NCBI RefSeq assembly: GCF_004320525.1
Contig: NZ_SIHX01000013.1
Location: 30,190 to 94,189 of the forward strand
Direction: 5' to 3'
Length of the DNA: 64,000 nt
Source: Arthrobacter sp. S39
GTDB taxonomy: Bacteria; Actinomycetota; Actinomycetes; Actinomycetales; Micrococcaceae
Under the pieces are notes generated by a model that saw only the letters and a list, made by a program, of their open reading frames with translations, was not told where the DNA came from and did no database searches. Every line of letters begins with the position of its first letter. Position 1 is the stretch's first letter. Below, in pieces: positions 35,699 through 44,712 of this stretch. The position numbers and the translations under genes were made by a program.

Positions 35699-36807
35699 TA
35701 CTGCAGTACCCGCCATCCGCGGTCGTTGAGTGCTTCGATCAGGTGGTCATGTTTGTTGGGCAGCACTGAGAGCTCCACCATGCCGACGTTCTGGCCTGAC
35801 GAATGGTCCAGCCGGAGGTCTTCGACATTCACGCCGATCTCCCCGATCTCGGTGAGGAGCAGGGCGATCTGGCCCGGCTTGTCGTCTACCAGGACGGTGA
35901 GCCAGGAGTACGCCTGCGGCGGGCCGCCGTGCTTGCCGGGAATGCGTGCCTGGCCGGCATTGCCTTCGCTGATCAGCTGGGCAAGGTCCAACCGTGCGCC
36001 GGGTGCGGCGGGCGCCTCCAGCGTGCCGATGAGGCGGTTCAGGTCCTCACGCACGCCGTAAAGGATTTCCACCACTTTCCGGGCGTTGCCGCCCAGGATC
36101 TGCACCCAGAGGGTGGGATCACTCGCGGCGATCCTGGTGACGTCCCGCAGGCCGTTGCCGGCCAGGGAAAGCGCATGGAGCGGCGTGCCCTGCAGCCTGC
36201 TGGCCAGCAGTGACGACATCACCTGGGGCAGGTGGGATACCAGTGCCACGGCTTCGTCGTGTTCGTCCGCGGTGAACTGGGAGACGATTGCGCCCAGGTC
36301 CGAGGCGAGGGCGCGCGCCACCCGGGTGGCTTCGGCTGAGGACTCCTCCGACGGGCAAACCACCCACGGCATGGACGTAAAAAGCTCGCCACGGGCCGCA
36401 ACGGGCCCGGATTTCTCCCGTCCGGCCATCGGGTGGCTGCCGACGTAGCGGGAGAGATCCGCGCCGCGGGCGCGAAGGTCGGCCAGGATGTCCGCCTTGA
36501 CGCTGGCAATGTCCACCACCACGGATTCCGGGTAGTCCGCCAGCGCGCCCGCCACAACCGAGGCTGTGACATCCGGCGGTGCCGCCACGACCACGAGTTC
36601 CGGTGCCTCGCCCGACAGCTCGGCCAGGGGCAGACCGGCGCCGATGTCGACGGCGACGGCCTGGTTGGTGGGCGACGGGTCCGACAGGTACACGGGGACG
36701 GCGCGGCCACGCAGGCCGAGCCCGATGCTGGCGCCCAGCAGGCCGGTGCCGATCACAACGACCGGGCCGTTAAGGTGTCCGCGGCCGTGCGTACGAAATG
36801 CGGACAT
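35698..36807 (-). CDS. tyrA: TyrA, prephenate dehydrogenase with ACT domain
   Basis: Makes 4-hydroxyphenylpyruvate for tyrosine. The 369-aa protein has the NAD-binding GTGLLGASIGLGL near residue 20, the SHPMAGREKSG active-site block and HLPQV. The C-terminal 75 residues form an ACT domain (VLVDDKPGQIALLLTEIG), the usual site of tyrosine feedback. It lies 3 nt after rluB (TGA-GGC-ATG) and is coupled to cmk. Its presence between rluB and cmk differs from the mycobacterial order as I remember it. Confidence 0.95.
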   Translation of the reverse strand: MSAFRTHGRGHLNGPVVVIGTGLLGASIGLGLRGRAVPVYLSDPSPTNQAVAVDIGAGLPLAELSGEAPELVVVAAPPDVTASVVAGALADYPESVVVDIASVKADILADLRARGADLSRYVGSHPMAGREKSGPVAARGELFTSMPWVVCPSEESSAEATRVARALASDLGAIVSQFTADEHDEAVALVSHLPQVMSSLLASRLQGTPLHALSLAGNGLRDVTRIAASDPTLWVQILGGNARKVVEILYGVREDLNRLIGTLEAPAAPGARLDLAQLISEGNAGQARIPGKHGGPPQAYSWLTVLVDDKPGQIALLLTEIGEIGVNVEDLRLDHSSGQNVGMVELSVLPNKHDHLIEALNDRGWRVLQ

Positions 36808-36810
36808 GCC

Positions 36811-38028
36811 TCAGAGCCCTACGGATGCCAGCAGGTGGCCGACTTCCTGCTTGCCCAGGTTCCGGATGCTGCCCTGTCGCTGGTCGCCGAGGCCGATGGG
36901 TCCGACCTTGACGCGCACCAGGCGCAGGACGGGGAAGCCCACGGCATCGAACAGGCGCCGGACAATCCGGTTCTTGCCCGAGTGCAGGACTACCTCGATC
37001 AGCACGTGGCCCGGGGTGGAGTCCACGAGCTTGAAGGAGTCCACAGAGGCGAAGCCGTCCTCGAGTTCCACACCTTCCCTGAGCTGGGCGCCGATTCCCT
37101 GCGGGAACGGGCCACGGACCTGCACGAGGTAGGTCTTGGGGACCTCGTAGGACGGGTGCGTCAGGCGGTTGGCCAGCTCGCCGTCGTTTGTGAGCAGCAG
37201 CAGCCCTTCGGTGGCGACGTCCAGCCGGCCCACATGGAAGAGGCGTTCCCCGTGGTTGTTGCGGACGAAGTCGCTGATGCAGGGACGGCCGTCGGGGTCC
37301 TCCATGGTGGACACAACACCCTTGGGCTTGTTGAACACCATGTAGACGAGGTTTTCGTCCAGCTGGATGCGCAGGCCGTCAACGTGGATGACAGCGGTTT
37401 TGGGGTCCACCCGGACACCCAGCTCGGTGACAACCTGGCCATCGACCTCGACGCGTCCCTCAGCGATCATCTCTTCGCAGACGCGGCGCGAAGCCACGCC
37501 GGCCTGCGCCATGACCTTCTGCAGGCGGGTGCCGTCGGCGTCGTGCATTTCAGACTGCGGGACGGGCCCGCGGGGACCGCGCTTGCGCGAGGGCTTGCGG
37601 ACCGGGCCGAGGTTCTGGCCAAAGCGTTCGCTGCCGAAGGCGCGGGATGCCGCCGCCCCCGGCTTTCCGGTACGTGGCTTGGGCTTGAGCGCACCCGGAG
37701 TGCCGGGAGCCTTCTTGGCGCCGGGCTTGCGGGCAGCAGGCTTCCGTGCCGAGGGGGCGGCCGGCTTCCAGTCGGACGCGCCGCCTTGCTGGCCTGCGGA
37801 TGCCTCGTCGGGATCGACAAAGCGCTCCTCGCGGGGCTTGGGTGCCTTATGGGGGCGGTCGCCGCCGCCGAAGCCGGCGTTGCGCTTGCCTGCAGCGCCG
37901 CGGAATCCGCCGGCCTGCGCACCGCCCCGGCTGGCGCCGCCCTGTGCGCCGCCTTGTGATGAATTGCGTTCCGGACCTTTACGTCCTGAACTGTTACGTG
38001 GTGAACCCTGGCGTCCCGCCTGTGTCAT
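36811..38028 (-). CDS. RluB/RsuA-family rRNA pseudouridine synthase with long disordered N-terminus
   Basis: Probably isomerises a uridine in 23S rRNA. The S4 RNA-binding domain (TRLQKVMAQAGVASRR, VEVDGQVV) starts near residue 172. The catalytic Asp is in GRLDVATEGLLLLTNDG. The first 165 or so residues are low-complexity Gly/Ser/Gln then Lys/Pro/Ala-rich, suggesting a flexible RNA-binding arm; this part is much longer than in E. coli. 405 aa, ATG start behind GAAGGA. Confidence 0.92.
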   Translation of the reverse strand: MTQAGRQGSPRNSSGRKGPERNSSQGGAQGGASRGGAQAGGFRGAAGKRNAGFGGGDRPHKAPKPREERFVDPDEASAGQQGGASDWKPAAPSARKPAARKPGAKKAPGTPGALKPKPRTGKPGAAASRAFGSERFGQNLGPVRKPSRKRGPRGPVPQSEMHDADGTRLQKVMAQAGVASRRVCEEMIAEGRVEVDGQVVTELGVRVDPKTAVIHVDGLRIQLDENLVYMVFNKPKGVVSTMEDPDGRPCISDFVRNNHGERLFHVGRLDVATEGLLLLTNDGELANRLTHPSYEVPKTYLVQVRGPFPQGIGAQLREGVELEDGFASVDSFKLVDSTPGHVLIEVVLHSGKNRIVRRLFDAVGFPVLRLVRVKVGPIGLGDQRQGSIRNLGKQEVGHLLASVGL

Positions 38029-38139
38029 GACCCGTCCTTCGATATGTTGACCGGCAGATTGTCCAAGGACAACCCTAGCCAGCCGTGCAGAATAATTCTG
38101 CCCTGATGAATACTCTTGTGCGCAGGCAGGATGCCCCGC

Positions 38140-38802
38140 CTACATTCTTCCGGCGTCGTAGAACTCCTCGATGCCTTCCAGTCCCGGAAGATGGGGTGAA
38201 AGCTGAGGCAACTCAGCCACGGAGCCGATCCCCATCCGCTCCAGGAAGTACGATGTTGTCCGGTACAGGACGGCGCCTGACTCCGGATCGTTCCCGGCGT
38301 CTTCGACCAGTCCGCGCTGCGTCAGTGTCCGCACGACCGAATCAACGTTTACTCCCCGAATTGCGGACACCCTGGCCCGGGAAACAGGCTGCCGGTACGC
38401 GATGACGGCCAGGGTTTCCAGGGCCGCCTGCGTGAGCCTGGCCGTTTGGCCCTCCAGCACAAACCGGCCGACGATGTCGGCGAAGTCAGTGCGTGAGTAG
38501 ATCCGCCAGCCACCGGCGATGTTCCGCAATTCAAAACCCCGGGGGCTGGCGCTGAAGCCAGCATCGCTGGCAACGTCCATGTCCGGGGCTTTAACAGTAT
38601 AGCCGTTATACTCCCGCTGCAGTTCCGCCAGCAGTTGCTCCACAACCTCGACGGTCAGGTTCAGTCCCGCTGCGAGCTCAGCGGCGGTGGCCGGCTGGTC
38701 CAGCACCATCAGCACGGCCTCGACGGCGGCCTTGGCCCCGCCCGGCAGGTTCCTGACGTCCAGTCCCTCGTCGTCAACGGCCCCGGGATGCTCTTCGGTC
38801 AC
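38140..38802 (-). CDS. scpB: ScpB, segregation and condensation protein B
   Basis: Winged-helix subunit of the SMC-ScpA-ScpB condensin, 220 aa. Conserved blocks are VEAVLMVLDQPATAAELA, RLTQAALETLAVIAYRQPVSR and RGVNVDSVVRTLTQRGLVE. The start ATG overlaps the scpA stop by 4 nt (ATGA). Confidence 0.95.
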   Translation of the reverse strand: MTEEHPGAVDDEGLDVRNLPGGAKAAVEAVLMVLDQPATAAELAAGLNLTVEVVEQLLAELQREYNGYTVKAPDMDVASDAGFSASPRGFELRNIAGGWRIYSRTDFADIVGRFVLEGQTARLTQAALETLAVIAYRQPVSRARVSAIRGVNVDSVVRTLTQRGLVEDAGNDPESGAVLYRTTSYFLERMGIGSVAELPQLSPHLPGLEGIEEFYDAGRM

Positions 38803-39611
38803 GGCTGTTCCTCGTATTCTTCACTCAGGTTCTCGGTGGACCATTCCTGGCCTTCGGCGCTCCAGTGCACCGTCAGGTCACCCAGGGGGCTGAGCTGGTC
38901 GAACGCCACCACCTTGTCGCGGAACATTTCCAGCAGCGCCAGGAACCGCGCCACCACCACCAGGGTGGACTCCGCGTCGGCGATCAGCGCCCGGAAGGAC
39001 AAGGGGTTCCCCAGCTGGAGGCGGAGACCCATGATTTCCGCCTGTTCCTTCACGCTGACGGCGCTGCCGTGCAGGTGGGCCAGGCCGACTTCGGTAGGCC
39101 GGGGCACCTTGGGTTCCAGCGCGGTTTCGGCCAGCTTGGCGAACTGTTCGGGGGTGTGTTTCCAGACCAGCTCAGGCAGCATGGCGGCGAAGTGTTCTTC
39201 AAGGGCAACCTGTCGCGGGAAGCGCCGGGATTCCTGGTCCAGGGTCACGGCCATCAGGCCTGCGACCTGCTTGAAGGCCTTGTACTGCAGCAGGCGGGCA
39301 AAGAGGAGGTCGCGGGCTTCGAGCAGGGCGATGTCCTCATCGTCCTCGACTTCGCCCGCGGGCAGGAGCCGGGCGGCCTTGAGGTCCAGAAGGGTGGCGG
39401 CAATGACCAGGAATTCGCTGGCCTCATCCAGGGCCCAGTCCTCCCCCAGTTTCTGCAGCTTCCTGATGTATTTGATGAATTCATCGGTGACGGTGGCGAT
39501 GGCCACCTCGGTGATGTCCAACTGGTGCTTGGCAATGAGGCCCAGCAGGAGGTCGAACGGTCCGGTGAAGTTGGCCAGCCGCACCTCAAAGCCGGGCTTG
39601 GACTCAGCCAC
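38799..39611 (-). CDS. scpA: ScpA, segregation and condensation protein A
   Basis: Kleisin subunit that bridges SMC heads, 270 aa. The N-terminal motif FTGPFDLLLGLI and DITEVAIATVTDEFI are diagnostic. Starts with GTG at 39611, 7 nt after parA. The three genes parA-scpA-scpB form an operon for chromosome organisation. Confidence 0.95.
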   Translation of the reverse strand: MAESKPGFEVRLANFTGPFDLLLGLIAKHQLDITEVAIATVTDEFIKYIRKLQKLGEDWALDEASEFLVIAATLLDLKAARLLPAGEVEDDEDIALLEARDLLFARLLQYKAFKQVAGLMAVTLDQESRRFPRQVALEEHFAAMLPELVWKHTPEQFAKLAETALEPKVPRPTEVGLAHLHGSAVSVKEQAEIMGLRLQLGNPLSFRALIADAESTLVVVARFLALLEMFRDKVVAFDQLSPLGDLTVHWSAEGQEWSTENLSEEYEEQP

Positions 39612-39618
39612 AGCCTGG

Positions 39619-40530
39619 CTAGGGTGCGCCGCCGCGCGAAATCAGCTCTTTGGCCAGGCGGCGGTAGGCATCTGCACCAATGTGGTTGCCGGCGTAGCTG
39701 GTGATCGGCTCCGCCGCCACTGTGGCGTCAGCGAACTTGATCGAGCGCTTGATGACGGTTTCGAACACCTTGTCGCCGAAAGCTTCCACCAGCCGTGTGA
39801 TGACTTCGCGGCTGTGGAGCGTGCGGGCGTCGTACATCGTGGCCAGGACGCCGTCCACCTGCAGGCGGGGGTTCAGCCTGTCCTGGACTTTGTCGATGGT
39901 CTCCACCAGGAGGGCGACGGCCCGGAGGGCAAAAAACTCGCAGATCAACGGAATGATCACGCCGTGGGCGGCAGTCAGGGCATTGACGGTCAACAGGCCA
40001 AGGGATGGCTGGCAGTCGATCAGGACGACGTCGTACTCGTCCTCGACCTTTTTGAGGGCCCGGTCCAGGACCTGCTCACGGGCGACCTCGTTGACCAGCT
40101 GCACTTCGGCGGCGGAGAGGTCGATGTTGGCCGGCAGGAGGTCCACGTTTTCGACACCGGTGTGATGGATGGCGTCGCGGATATCAATCTTGCGGTCCAT
40201 GAGGACGTTGTAGACGGTCAGGTCCAGCTCGTGCGGGTTGATGCCCAGTCCCGCCGACAGCGCACCCTGCGGGTCAAAATCGACCAGCAGTACCCGGCGG
40301 CCATATTCGGCAAGGGCCGCTGCAAGGTTGATGGTGGATGTGGTCTTGCCCACGCCGCCTTTTTGGTTGACCATGGCGATGACGCGCGCCGGACCGTGGG
40401 AGGACAGCGGAGCGGGTTCAGGAAATTCGCGGTGCGGGCGCCCGGTGGGACCCATCACGGCGTCTTCCAGATCGAGTTCCGTGCCTTCCAGAGTTGCCGA
40501 ACCCTGTTCGCTGCTCACGTATCTATCCAC
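39619..40530 (-). CDS. parA: ParA-family chromosome-partition ATPase
   Basis: A 303-residue ATPase with P-loop KGGVGKTTS, DFDPQGALSAGLG and LIDCQPSLG. The N-terminal 45 residues are an acidic/Pro-rich extension. It is the Rv1708-type ParA located next to scpA/scpB, not the oriC-linked parAB, and no parB is seen here. It starts with GTG at 40530 without a strong ribosome site. The role is probably chromosome or SMC positioning (inference). Confidence 0.9.
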   Translation of the reverse strand: MDRYVSSEQGSATLEGTELDLEDAVMGPTGRPHREFPEPAPLSSHGPARVIAMVNQKGGVGKTTSTINLAAALAEYGRRVLLVDFDPQGALSAGLGINPHELDLTVYNVLMDRKIDIRDAIHHTGVENVDLLPANIDLSAAEVQLVNEVAREQVLDRALKKVEDEYDVVLIDCQPSLGLLTVNALTAAHGVIIPLICEFFALRAVALLVETIDKVQDRLNPRLQVDGVLATMYDARTLHSREVITRLVEAFGDKVFETVIKRSIKFADATVAAEPITSYAGNHIGADAYRRLAKELISRGGAP

Positions 40531-40777
40531 ACTTTCGATGACGGTGATTTACCTGCCGCTGGATATCCAGCGCCGTTCCTGCTTTTCACCAAGGCTACAG
40601 CCCCCGACACGGTAATCGAGGGAACTTGACTTTGCACGCATTCTGAGCCTTTACCTTCTAGTAGAGGTCGAAGGTTAGGCCTTGTCACGCGCAAACCGCC
40701 CGCGCAGCCGGGGGCTGCACGGGCGGTTTGAGGGTTTTGTTTTTGCCTGCCGGCCAGGCATTCGCCCGGCCCGCTGC
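40531..40777. other. Intergenic region between parA and dctA
   Basis: A 247-nt gap. It contains the parA promoter region (no clear hexamers) and a plus-strand TTGACT near 40626 that leads to no gene. A TACCTTC/GAAGGTTA dyad lies around 40651-40676, and the terminator at 40692-40730. Confidence 0.4.
40692..40730. terminator. Terminator hairpin downstream of dctA
   Basis: CAAACCGCCCGCGCAGCC pairs with GGCTGCACGGGCGGTTTG with one mismatch. The T-rich tract lies on the plus-strand side (GGTTTTGTTTTTGCC), so it may act in either direction. Confidence 0.75.
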
Positions 40778-42124
40778 CTAGACGGTGGCCGGGACCGGCT
40801 TGGCTTCGGCCGGGTGGTCCACCGGTTCGCCATGGCCGGCGATCATGGTCTGCTCGTCGAAGGGAGCCCGTCCCGAGAGGACTTCGCCGACCTGCTTGTT
40901 GTCGATCTCTTTGACCCAGGTGCCGATCAGCAGGGTGGCCACAGCGTTGCCCGTGAAGTTGGTCAGGGCGCGGGCTTCAGACATAAAGCGGTCGATCCCG
41001 ACGATCATGCCCACGCCGCCCAGGAGCTCTGGCTTGTGTGCCTGCAGGCCGGCGGCCAGCGTAGCGAGGCCTGCACCGGTGACACCGGCTGCGCCCTTGG
41101 AGGCAATGATCATGAAGATGAGCAGGGATACCTGGGCACCAAGATCCAGCGGGGTTCCCATGGCGTTGGCCACGAACAGCGATGCCATCGTCAGGTAGAT
41201 GGCGGTGCCGTCAAGGTTGAAGGAGTAACCCGTCGGAACGGTGACACCAACAACCGGCTTGGAAACGCCCAGGTGTTCCATCTTCGCAATGAGGCGGGGC
41301 AGTGCCGCCTCGGAGGAGGACGTGGAGAAAATGAGCAGGTATTCGCGGGCCAGGTACTTCATCAGCTTGAAGATGTTCACTCCGGTCACTACCTGGAGCA
41401 GACCGCCGAGGATCACCACGATGAAGAGGGCGCAGGTGATGTAGAAGGCGGCCATGAGCGTGAACATGCTCACGATTGCCGCGACGCCTGTGGCGCCGAC
41501 AACAGCTGCGATGGCACCGAAGGCGCCCACCGGAGCAAGCCACATGATCATGATGAGGATCCTGAACACCAATACCTGGCCGTGGCCGATGGCCTTCAGG
41601 ACAGGAGCGCCCTGCGCGCCCATCTTCTGGAGGGCGAAGCCCACGAGGATGGCGGCGAAGAGTGTGGGCAGGACCGGAATGTCGCCCGGGATAATGCCCA
41701 GGAGGAAGGCAACGGTGCTGTCCACTTCGGCCTTCTTATTGGGGTCATACGGCGCCAGCTTCAAACCCTCACCCGGGTGGATCAGGTTGCCGACCACAAG
41801 GCCGATGCCCAGGGCGAAGGTGGACATAAGAACAAAGTAGCCCAGGGCCAGTCCGCCCACCTTCCCTACGGTGGCAGCCTTGGCGATGGAGCCAATACCA
41901 AGGACGATGGTGCAGAAGATGATCGGCGCGATCATCATCTTGATGAGCTTGATGAATCCGTCGCCAAGCGGCTTCATCGCTTTGCCGACCTCGGGGAACA
42001 GCAGACCGACGATAGCGCCCAGGATCACGGCGGCAATAACGGCAATGTAAAGGTAGTGGGATTTGTCCAGGCCCTTGCGGGCGGCCTTTGCAGGCGCTGC
42101 TGACTCTCCTCGTTGAGAAGCCAT
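40778..42124 (-). CDS. dctA: DctA-type C4-dicarboxylate:cation symporter
   Basis: Membrane importer of succinate, fumarate or malate, 448 aa. The serine-rich re-entrant loop STSSSEAALPR and the DctA-type substrate motif PTGYSFNLDGTAIYL are present, with GGVGMIVGIDRFMSEARALTNFTGN. About eight hydrophobic helices can be traced. I chose ATG 42124 (AAGGAGA upstream) over an in-frame start 28 codons earlier. It is divergent from a CitA/DcuS-type kinase, the classic arrangement for induction by dicarboxylates. Confidence 0.93.
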   Translation of the reverse strand: MASQRGESAAPAKAARKGLDKSHYLYIAVIAAVILGAIVGLLFPEVGKAMKPLGDGFIKLIKMMIAPIIFCTIVLGIGSIAKAATVGKVGGLALGYFVLMSTFALGIGLVVGNLIHPGEGLKLAPYDPNKKAEVDSTVAFLLGIIPGDIPVLPTLFAAILVGFALQKMGAQGAPVLKAIGHGQVLVFRILIMIMWLAPVGAFGAIAAVVGATGVAAIVSMFTLMAAFYITCALFIVVILGGLLQVVTGVNIFKLMKYLAREYLLIFSTSSSEAALPRLIAKMEHLGVSKPVVGVTVPTGYSFNLDGTAIYLTMASLFVANAMGTPLDLGAQVSLLIFMIIASKGAAGVTGAGLATLAAGLQAHKPELLGGVGMIVGIDRFMSEARALTNFTGNAVATLLIGTWVKEIDNKQVGEVLSGRAPFDEQTMIAGHGEPVDHPAEAKPVPATV

Positions 42125-42218
42125 GATGTGTCTCCTTATGGATAATCTGGTAGACGCTGCGGCGCAGTCTCTGGGCTCATCGCGTCGGTCCGGTGTGATA
42201 TCCATCATTGGGCACGCC

Positions 42219-42232
42219 GTGACTTAGCTCAC
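42219..42232. promoter_or_regulatory. CRP/GlxR-type site between dctA and the sensor kinase
   Basis: GTGACTTAGCTCAC matches the GTGA-N6-TCAC core exactly. It lies in the 141-nt divergent gap, about 95 nt upstream of dctA and 34 nt upstream of the kinase gene. Confidence 0.55.
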
Positions 42233-42265
42233 CGTTGCGTTCATATTGGTCATGGGAGGTGCTTG

Positions 42266-43906
42266 ATGATCCACCGCTGGAGTATCGCCCGCAGGCTGTT
42301 TGTGGCGAACCTGGTGATTGTGCTGGCGTTCATTGCCATCGGAGGCACCGCCGCTTACGTTGACGCCCGGGACCGCAGCTATGAGGAAGCCGGCCTGCGG
42401 ATGACCGGCGTGGCTGCCGCCATCGCTGCCAGCCCCCTGGTCCTCCAGGCTGCCGGCACGCCGGATCCGTCGGCGCTGCTGCAGCCGTACGCGCTGGAGG
42501 TGATGGCCGGATCCGGAGCCGATTTCATCACCATCATGGCGCCGGACCGGACGCGCTGGACGCATCCGCGGGATGAGGAGCTCGGCAGGCCGTACATCGG
42601 CTCGATTGATGCCGCGCTCCGTGGCGAAATGTTCACCGAGGTCACCGCCGGTACCCTGGGCCCGTCGGTGCGCACGATTGCCCCGGTCAAGGACGCGGCA
42701 GGGAACGTCAAGGCGCTGGTTGCCGCCGGCGTCACGGTCCGGACGGTGGACGTTGCCCTGTCCGGCCGGTTGCCGGCCCTGCTGGCGCTCGGCCTGGCCC
42801 TTCTCCTGGGCGGGTCCCTGGCTTCCTGGCTGCTTGGCAGGTACCTGCGCCGGGTAACCCGTGGATGGGGGCCGGAACAGCTGGCCCAGCTGTTTGCCTA
42901 CTACGAGTCCGTCCTCCATTCCGTCCGTGAGGGACTCATCCTGATCGATACCCGGGGCAGGGTGGTGATGTACAACGACCAGGCCGCCGAGCTGCTGGGC
43001 CTCGAACCCAGCGGGTCAGGCGATGACCCGTCACGGCCGCCCGCCGTGTCGGACCTCCCGTTGGCCGAGAGCCTGAAGGACCTTTTTGAATCCGGCCGCC
43101 CGGCACACGATGAAATCCATCTGACGGGTCCCCGGATTGTGGTGGTCAACCAGGGCCCGGCCGTGGGACCGGACTCCCCCGGCCTCCGCCGCCCGGCGGT
43201 GTTCGGCACGGTGGCCACCATCCGTGACCGGACGGAGATCGAGTCGCTGGGAAGCGAACTGGAAACGATGAGGACCCTGTCCAGCGCCCTTCGCGCCCAG
43301 ACCCACGAACACGCCAACCGGCTGCACACCATGGTTTCGCTGCTGGAGCTGGGCCGTACCCGGGAGGCGCTCGAGTTTGCCACCAGGGACCTTGAACTCA
43401 GCCAGCAGCTCACCGACGAGATGGTCAGTTCCGTGGACGAGCCCGTACTCAGCGCGCTGATCATGGGCAAGGCGGCGGAAGCCAACGAGCGCGGCGTGAA
43501 ACTGACCCTCGCCACCGTGGGGTCCGCGTCGGTGGCAGGACTGGCGGTCCAGGACCTCGTCACCATCCTGGGCAACCTGCTGGACAACGCCATCGACGCG
43601 GCCGCGGACGGCAAGGCCCCCAAGCAGGTGGAGCTGACAGTGGAGTCCGACGCCGAGGGCCTGGACATCACAGTCAGGGATTCCGGTTCCGGAATCGACC
43701 CGGCAGCCGTGGACAATATCTTCAAGCACGGCTTCAGCACCAAGGCGCCCGGCCCCTTTGGCAGGGGTGTGGGCCTGGCGCTCGTACGGCAGGCCGTGCA
43801 GCGGCTGGACGGTACCATGACCATCACAGGCACGGACGGAGCACAGTTCCATGTCTTCCTGCCGGCCATGGCCGCCGGAACCGACAAAGAGGAGCAGTTC
43901 CAGTGA
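42266..43906 (+). CDS. CitA/DcuS-type sensor histidine kinase
   Basis: Membrane sensor, probably of C4-dicarboxylates, 546 aa. Helix TM1 (about 10-31) and TM2 (about 168-190) bracket an extracytoplasmic sensor domain. A cytoplasmic PAS domain follows (about 212-325). The phospho-acceptor is His347 in THEHANRLH. The ATPase domain has ILGNLLDNAIDAA (N-box) and DSGSGID. The ATG at 42266 follows GGGAGGT; a TTG one codon earlier is unlikely. Its stop overlaps the regulator gene (GTGA). Confidence 0.93.
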   Translation: MIHRWSIARRLFVANLVIVLAFIAIGGTAAYVDARDRSYEEAGLRMTGVAAAIAASPLVLQAAGTPDPSALLQPYALEVMAGSGADFITIMAPDRTRWTHPRDEELGRPYIGSIDAALRGEMFTEVTAGTLGPSVRTIAPVKDAAGNVKALVAAGVTVRTVDVALSGRLPALLALGLALLLGGSLASWLLGRYLRRVTRGWGPEQLAQLFAYYESVLHSVREGLILIDTRGRVVMYNDQAAELLGLEPSGSGDDPSRPPAVSDLPLAESLKDLFESGRPAHDEIHLTGPRIVVVNQGPAVGPDSPGLRRPAVFGTVATIRDRTEIESLGSELETMRTLSSALRAQTHEHANRLHTMVSLLELGRTREALEFATRDLELSQQLTDEMVSSVDEPVLSALIMGKAAEANERGVKLTLATVGSASVAGLAVQDLVTILGNLLDNAIDAAADGKAPKQVELTVESDAEGLDITVRDSGSGIDPAAVDNIFKHGFSTKAPGPFGRGVGLALVRQAVQRLDGTMTITGTDGAQFHVFLPAMAAGTDKEEQFQ

Positions 43907-44616
43907 GCGATATCCGCGTCCTCGTGGTTGAGGACGAACCGGTCGCCTCCGCGGCGCACGCCGCCTACGTGGGCCGGCTGGAGGGATTCACCCTGGCCGG
44001 CACTGCCCCGGACGGCCAGTCGGCATTGCGGCTCCTTACAGACTTCCTTGCCTCCGGGGAACCGGTGGAGCTGGTGCTGCTGGACATGAACCTCCCGGAC
44101 CTGCATGGCCTGGACATCGCCCGGCGGATGCGCGCCTCAGGGATCCTGTCGGACATCATCGCCATCACCGCCGTCCGCGAACTCGCCATTGTCCGGAGCG
44201 CCGTCGCGATCGGCGTGGTGCAATACCTGATCAAACCCTTCACCTACGCCACCTTTGCCGACAAACTGGCCAGCTACCGGCTGTTCCGGCAGCAGTTGGC
44301 CTCCCCGGAGTCCGGCTCCACAAAGTCCGGGGCCTCGCAGAGTGACGTTGACCAGGCCTTCGCCAGCTTGCGGGCCCCCTCCGAAATGCCTCTGCCCAAG
44401 GGCCTGTCCGTCTCCACCCTTGAAGCAGTGCAGGAATTCCTGAAGGGACAGTCGGACGCCGTCTCGGCCACCCAGGTCATGGATGCCCTGGGCATGTCCA
44501 GGGTTACCGCACGCCGCTACCTGGAGTACCTGGCCGACGCCGGAACCGTCTCCAGGTCACCGCGCTACGGCACACCTGGCAGGCCGGAAAATGAATACAG
44601 GTGGAGCGGCCGCTGA
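43903..44616 (+). CDS. CitB/DcuR-type response regulator
   Basis: Partner of the adjacent kinase, 237 aa. The receiver domain has the phosphorylated Asp61 in LLDMNLPD, acidic EDE (10-12) and Lys in LIKPF. The C-terminal DNA-binding domain includes ATQVMDALGMSRVTARRYLEYLADAGTVSR. It probably activates dctA, transcribed divergently. It starts with GTG overlapping the kinase stop. Confidence 0.93.
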   Translation: MSDIRVLVVEDEPVASAAHAAYVGRLEGFTLAGTAPDGQSALRLLTDFLASGEPVELVLLDMNLPDLHGLDIARRMRASGILSDIIAITAVRELAIVRSAVAIGVVQYLIKPFTYATFADKLASYRLFRQQLASPESGSTKSGASQSDVDQAFASLRAPSEMPLPKGLSVSTLEAVQEFLKGQSDAVSATQVMDALGMSRVTARRYLEYLADAGTVSRSPRYGTPGRPENEYRWSGR

Positions 44617-44633
44617 CTCCCATCGGGCCGCAA

Positions 44634-44641
44634 TGTATACA
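44634..44641. promoter_or_regulatory. GntR operator, distal copy
   Basis: The 8-bp palindrome TGTATACA, typical of FadR/VanR-subfamily GntR sites. An identical core lies 63 bp downstream at 44697-44704, six helical turns away. Confidence 0.6.
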
Positions 44642-44696
44642 CGGAACGCATTTTTTCGGGAACTTTCCGCGAATCAAGCCCATAAACATGGTTTTG

Positions 44697-44704
44697 TGTA
44701 TACA
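44697..44704. promoter_or_regulatory. GntR operator, proximal copy
   Basis: TGTATACA again, extended to the 10-bp palindrome GTGTATACAC (44696-44705), only 7 nt before the ATG of the gntR gene. It therefore overlaps the ribosome-binding region, a good position for autorepression. Confidence 0.65.
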
Positions 44705-44712
44705 CTGGGGTG

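Noticed and set aside
39619..40777. parS centromere near the scpA-linked parA
   Set aside because: No TGTTTCACGTGAAACA-like palindrome was found and no parB is present.
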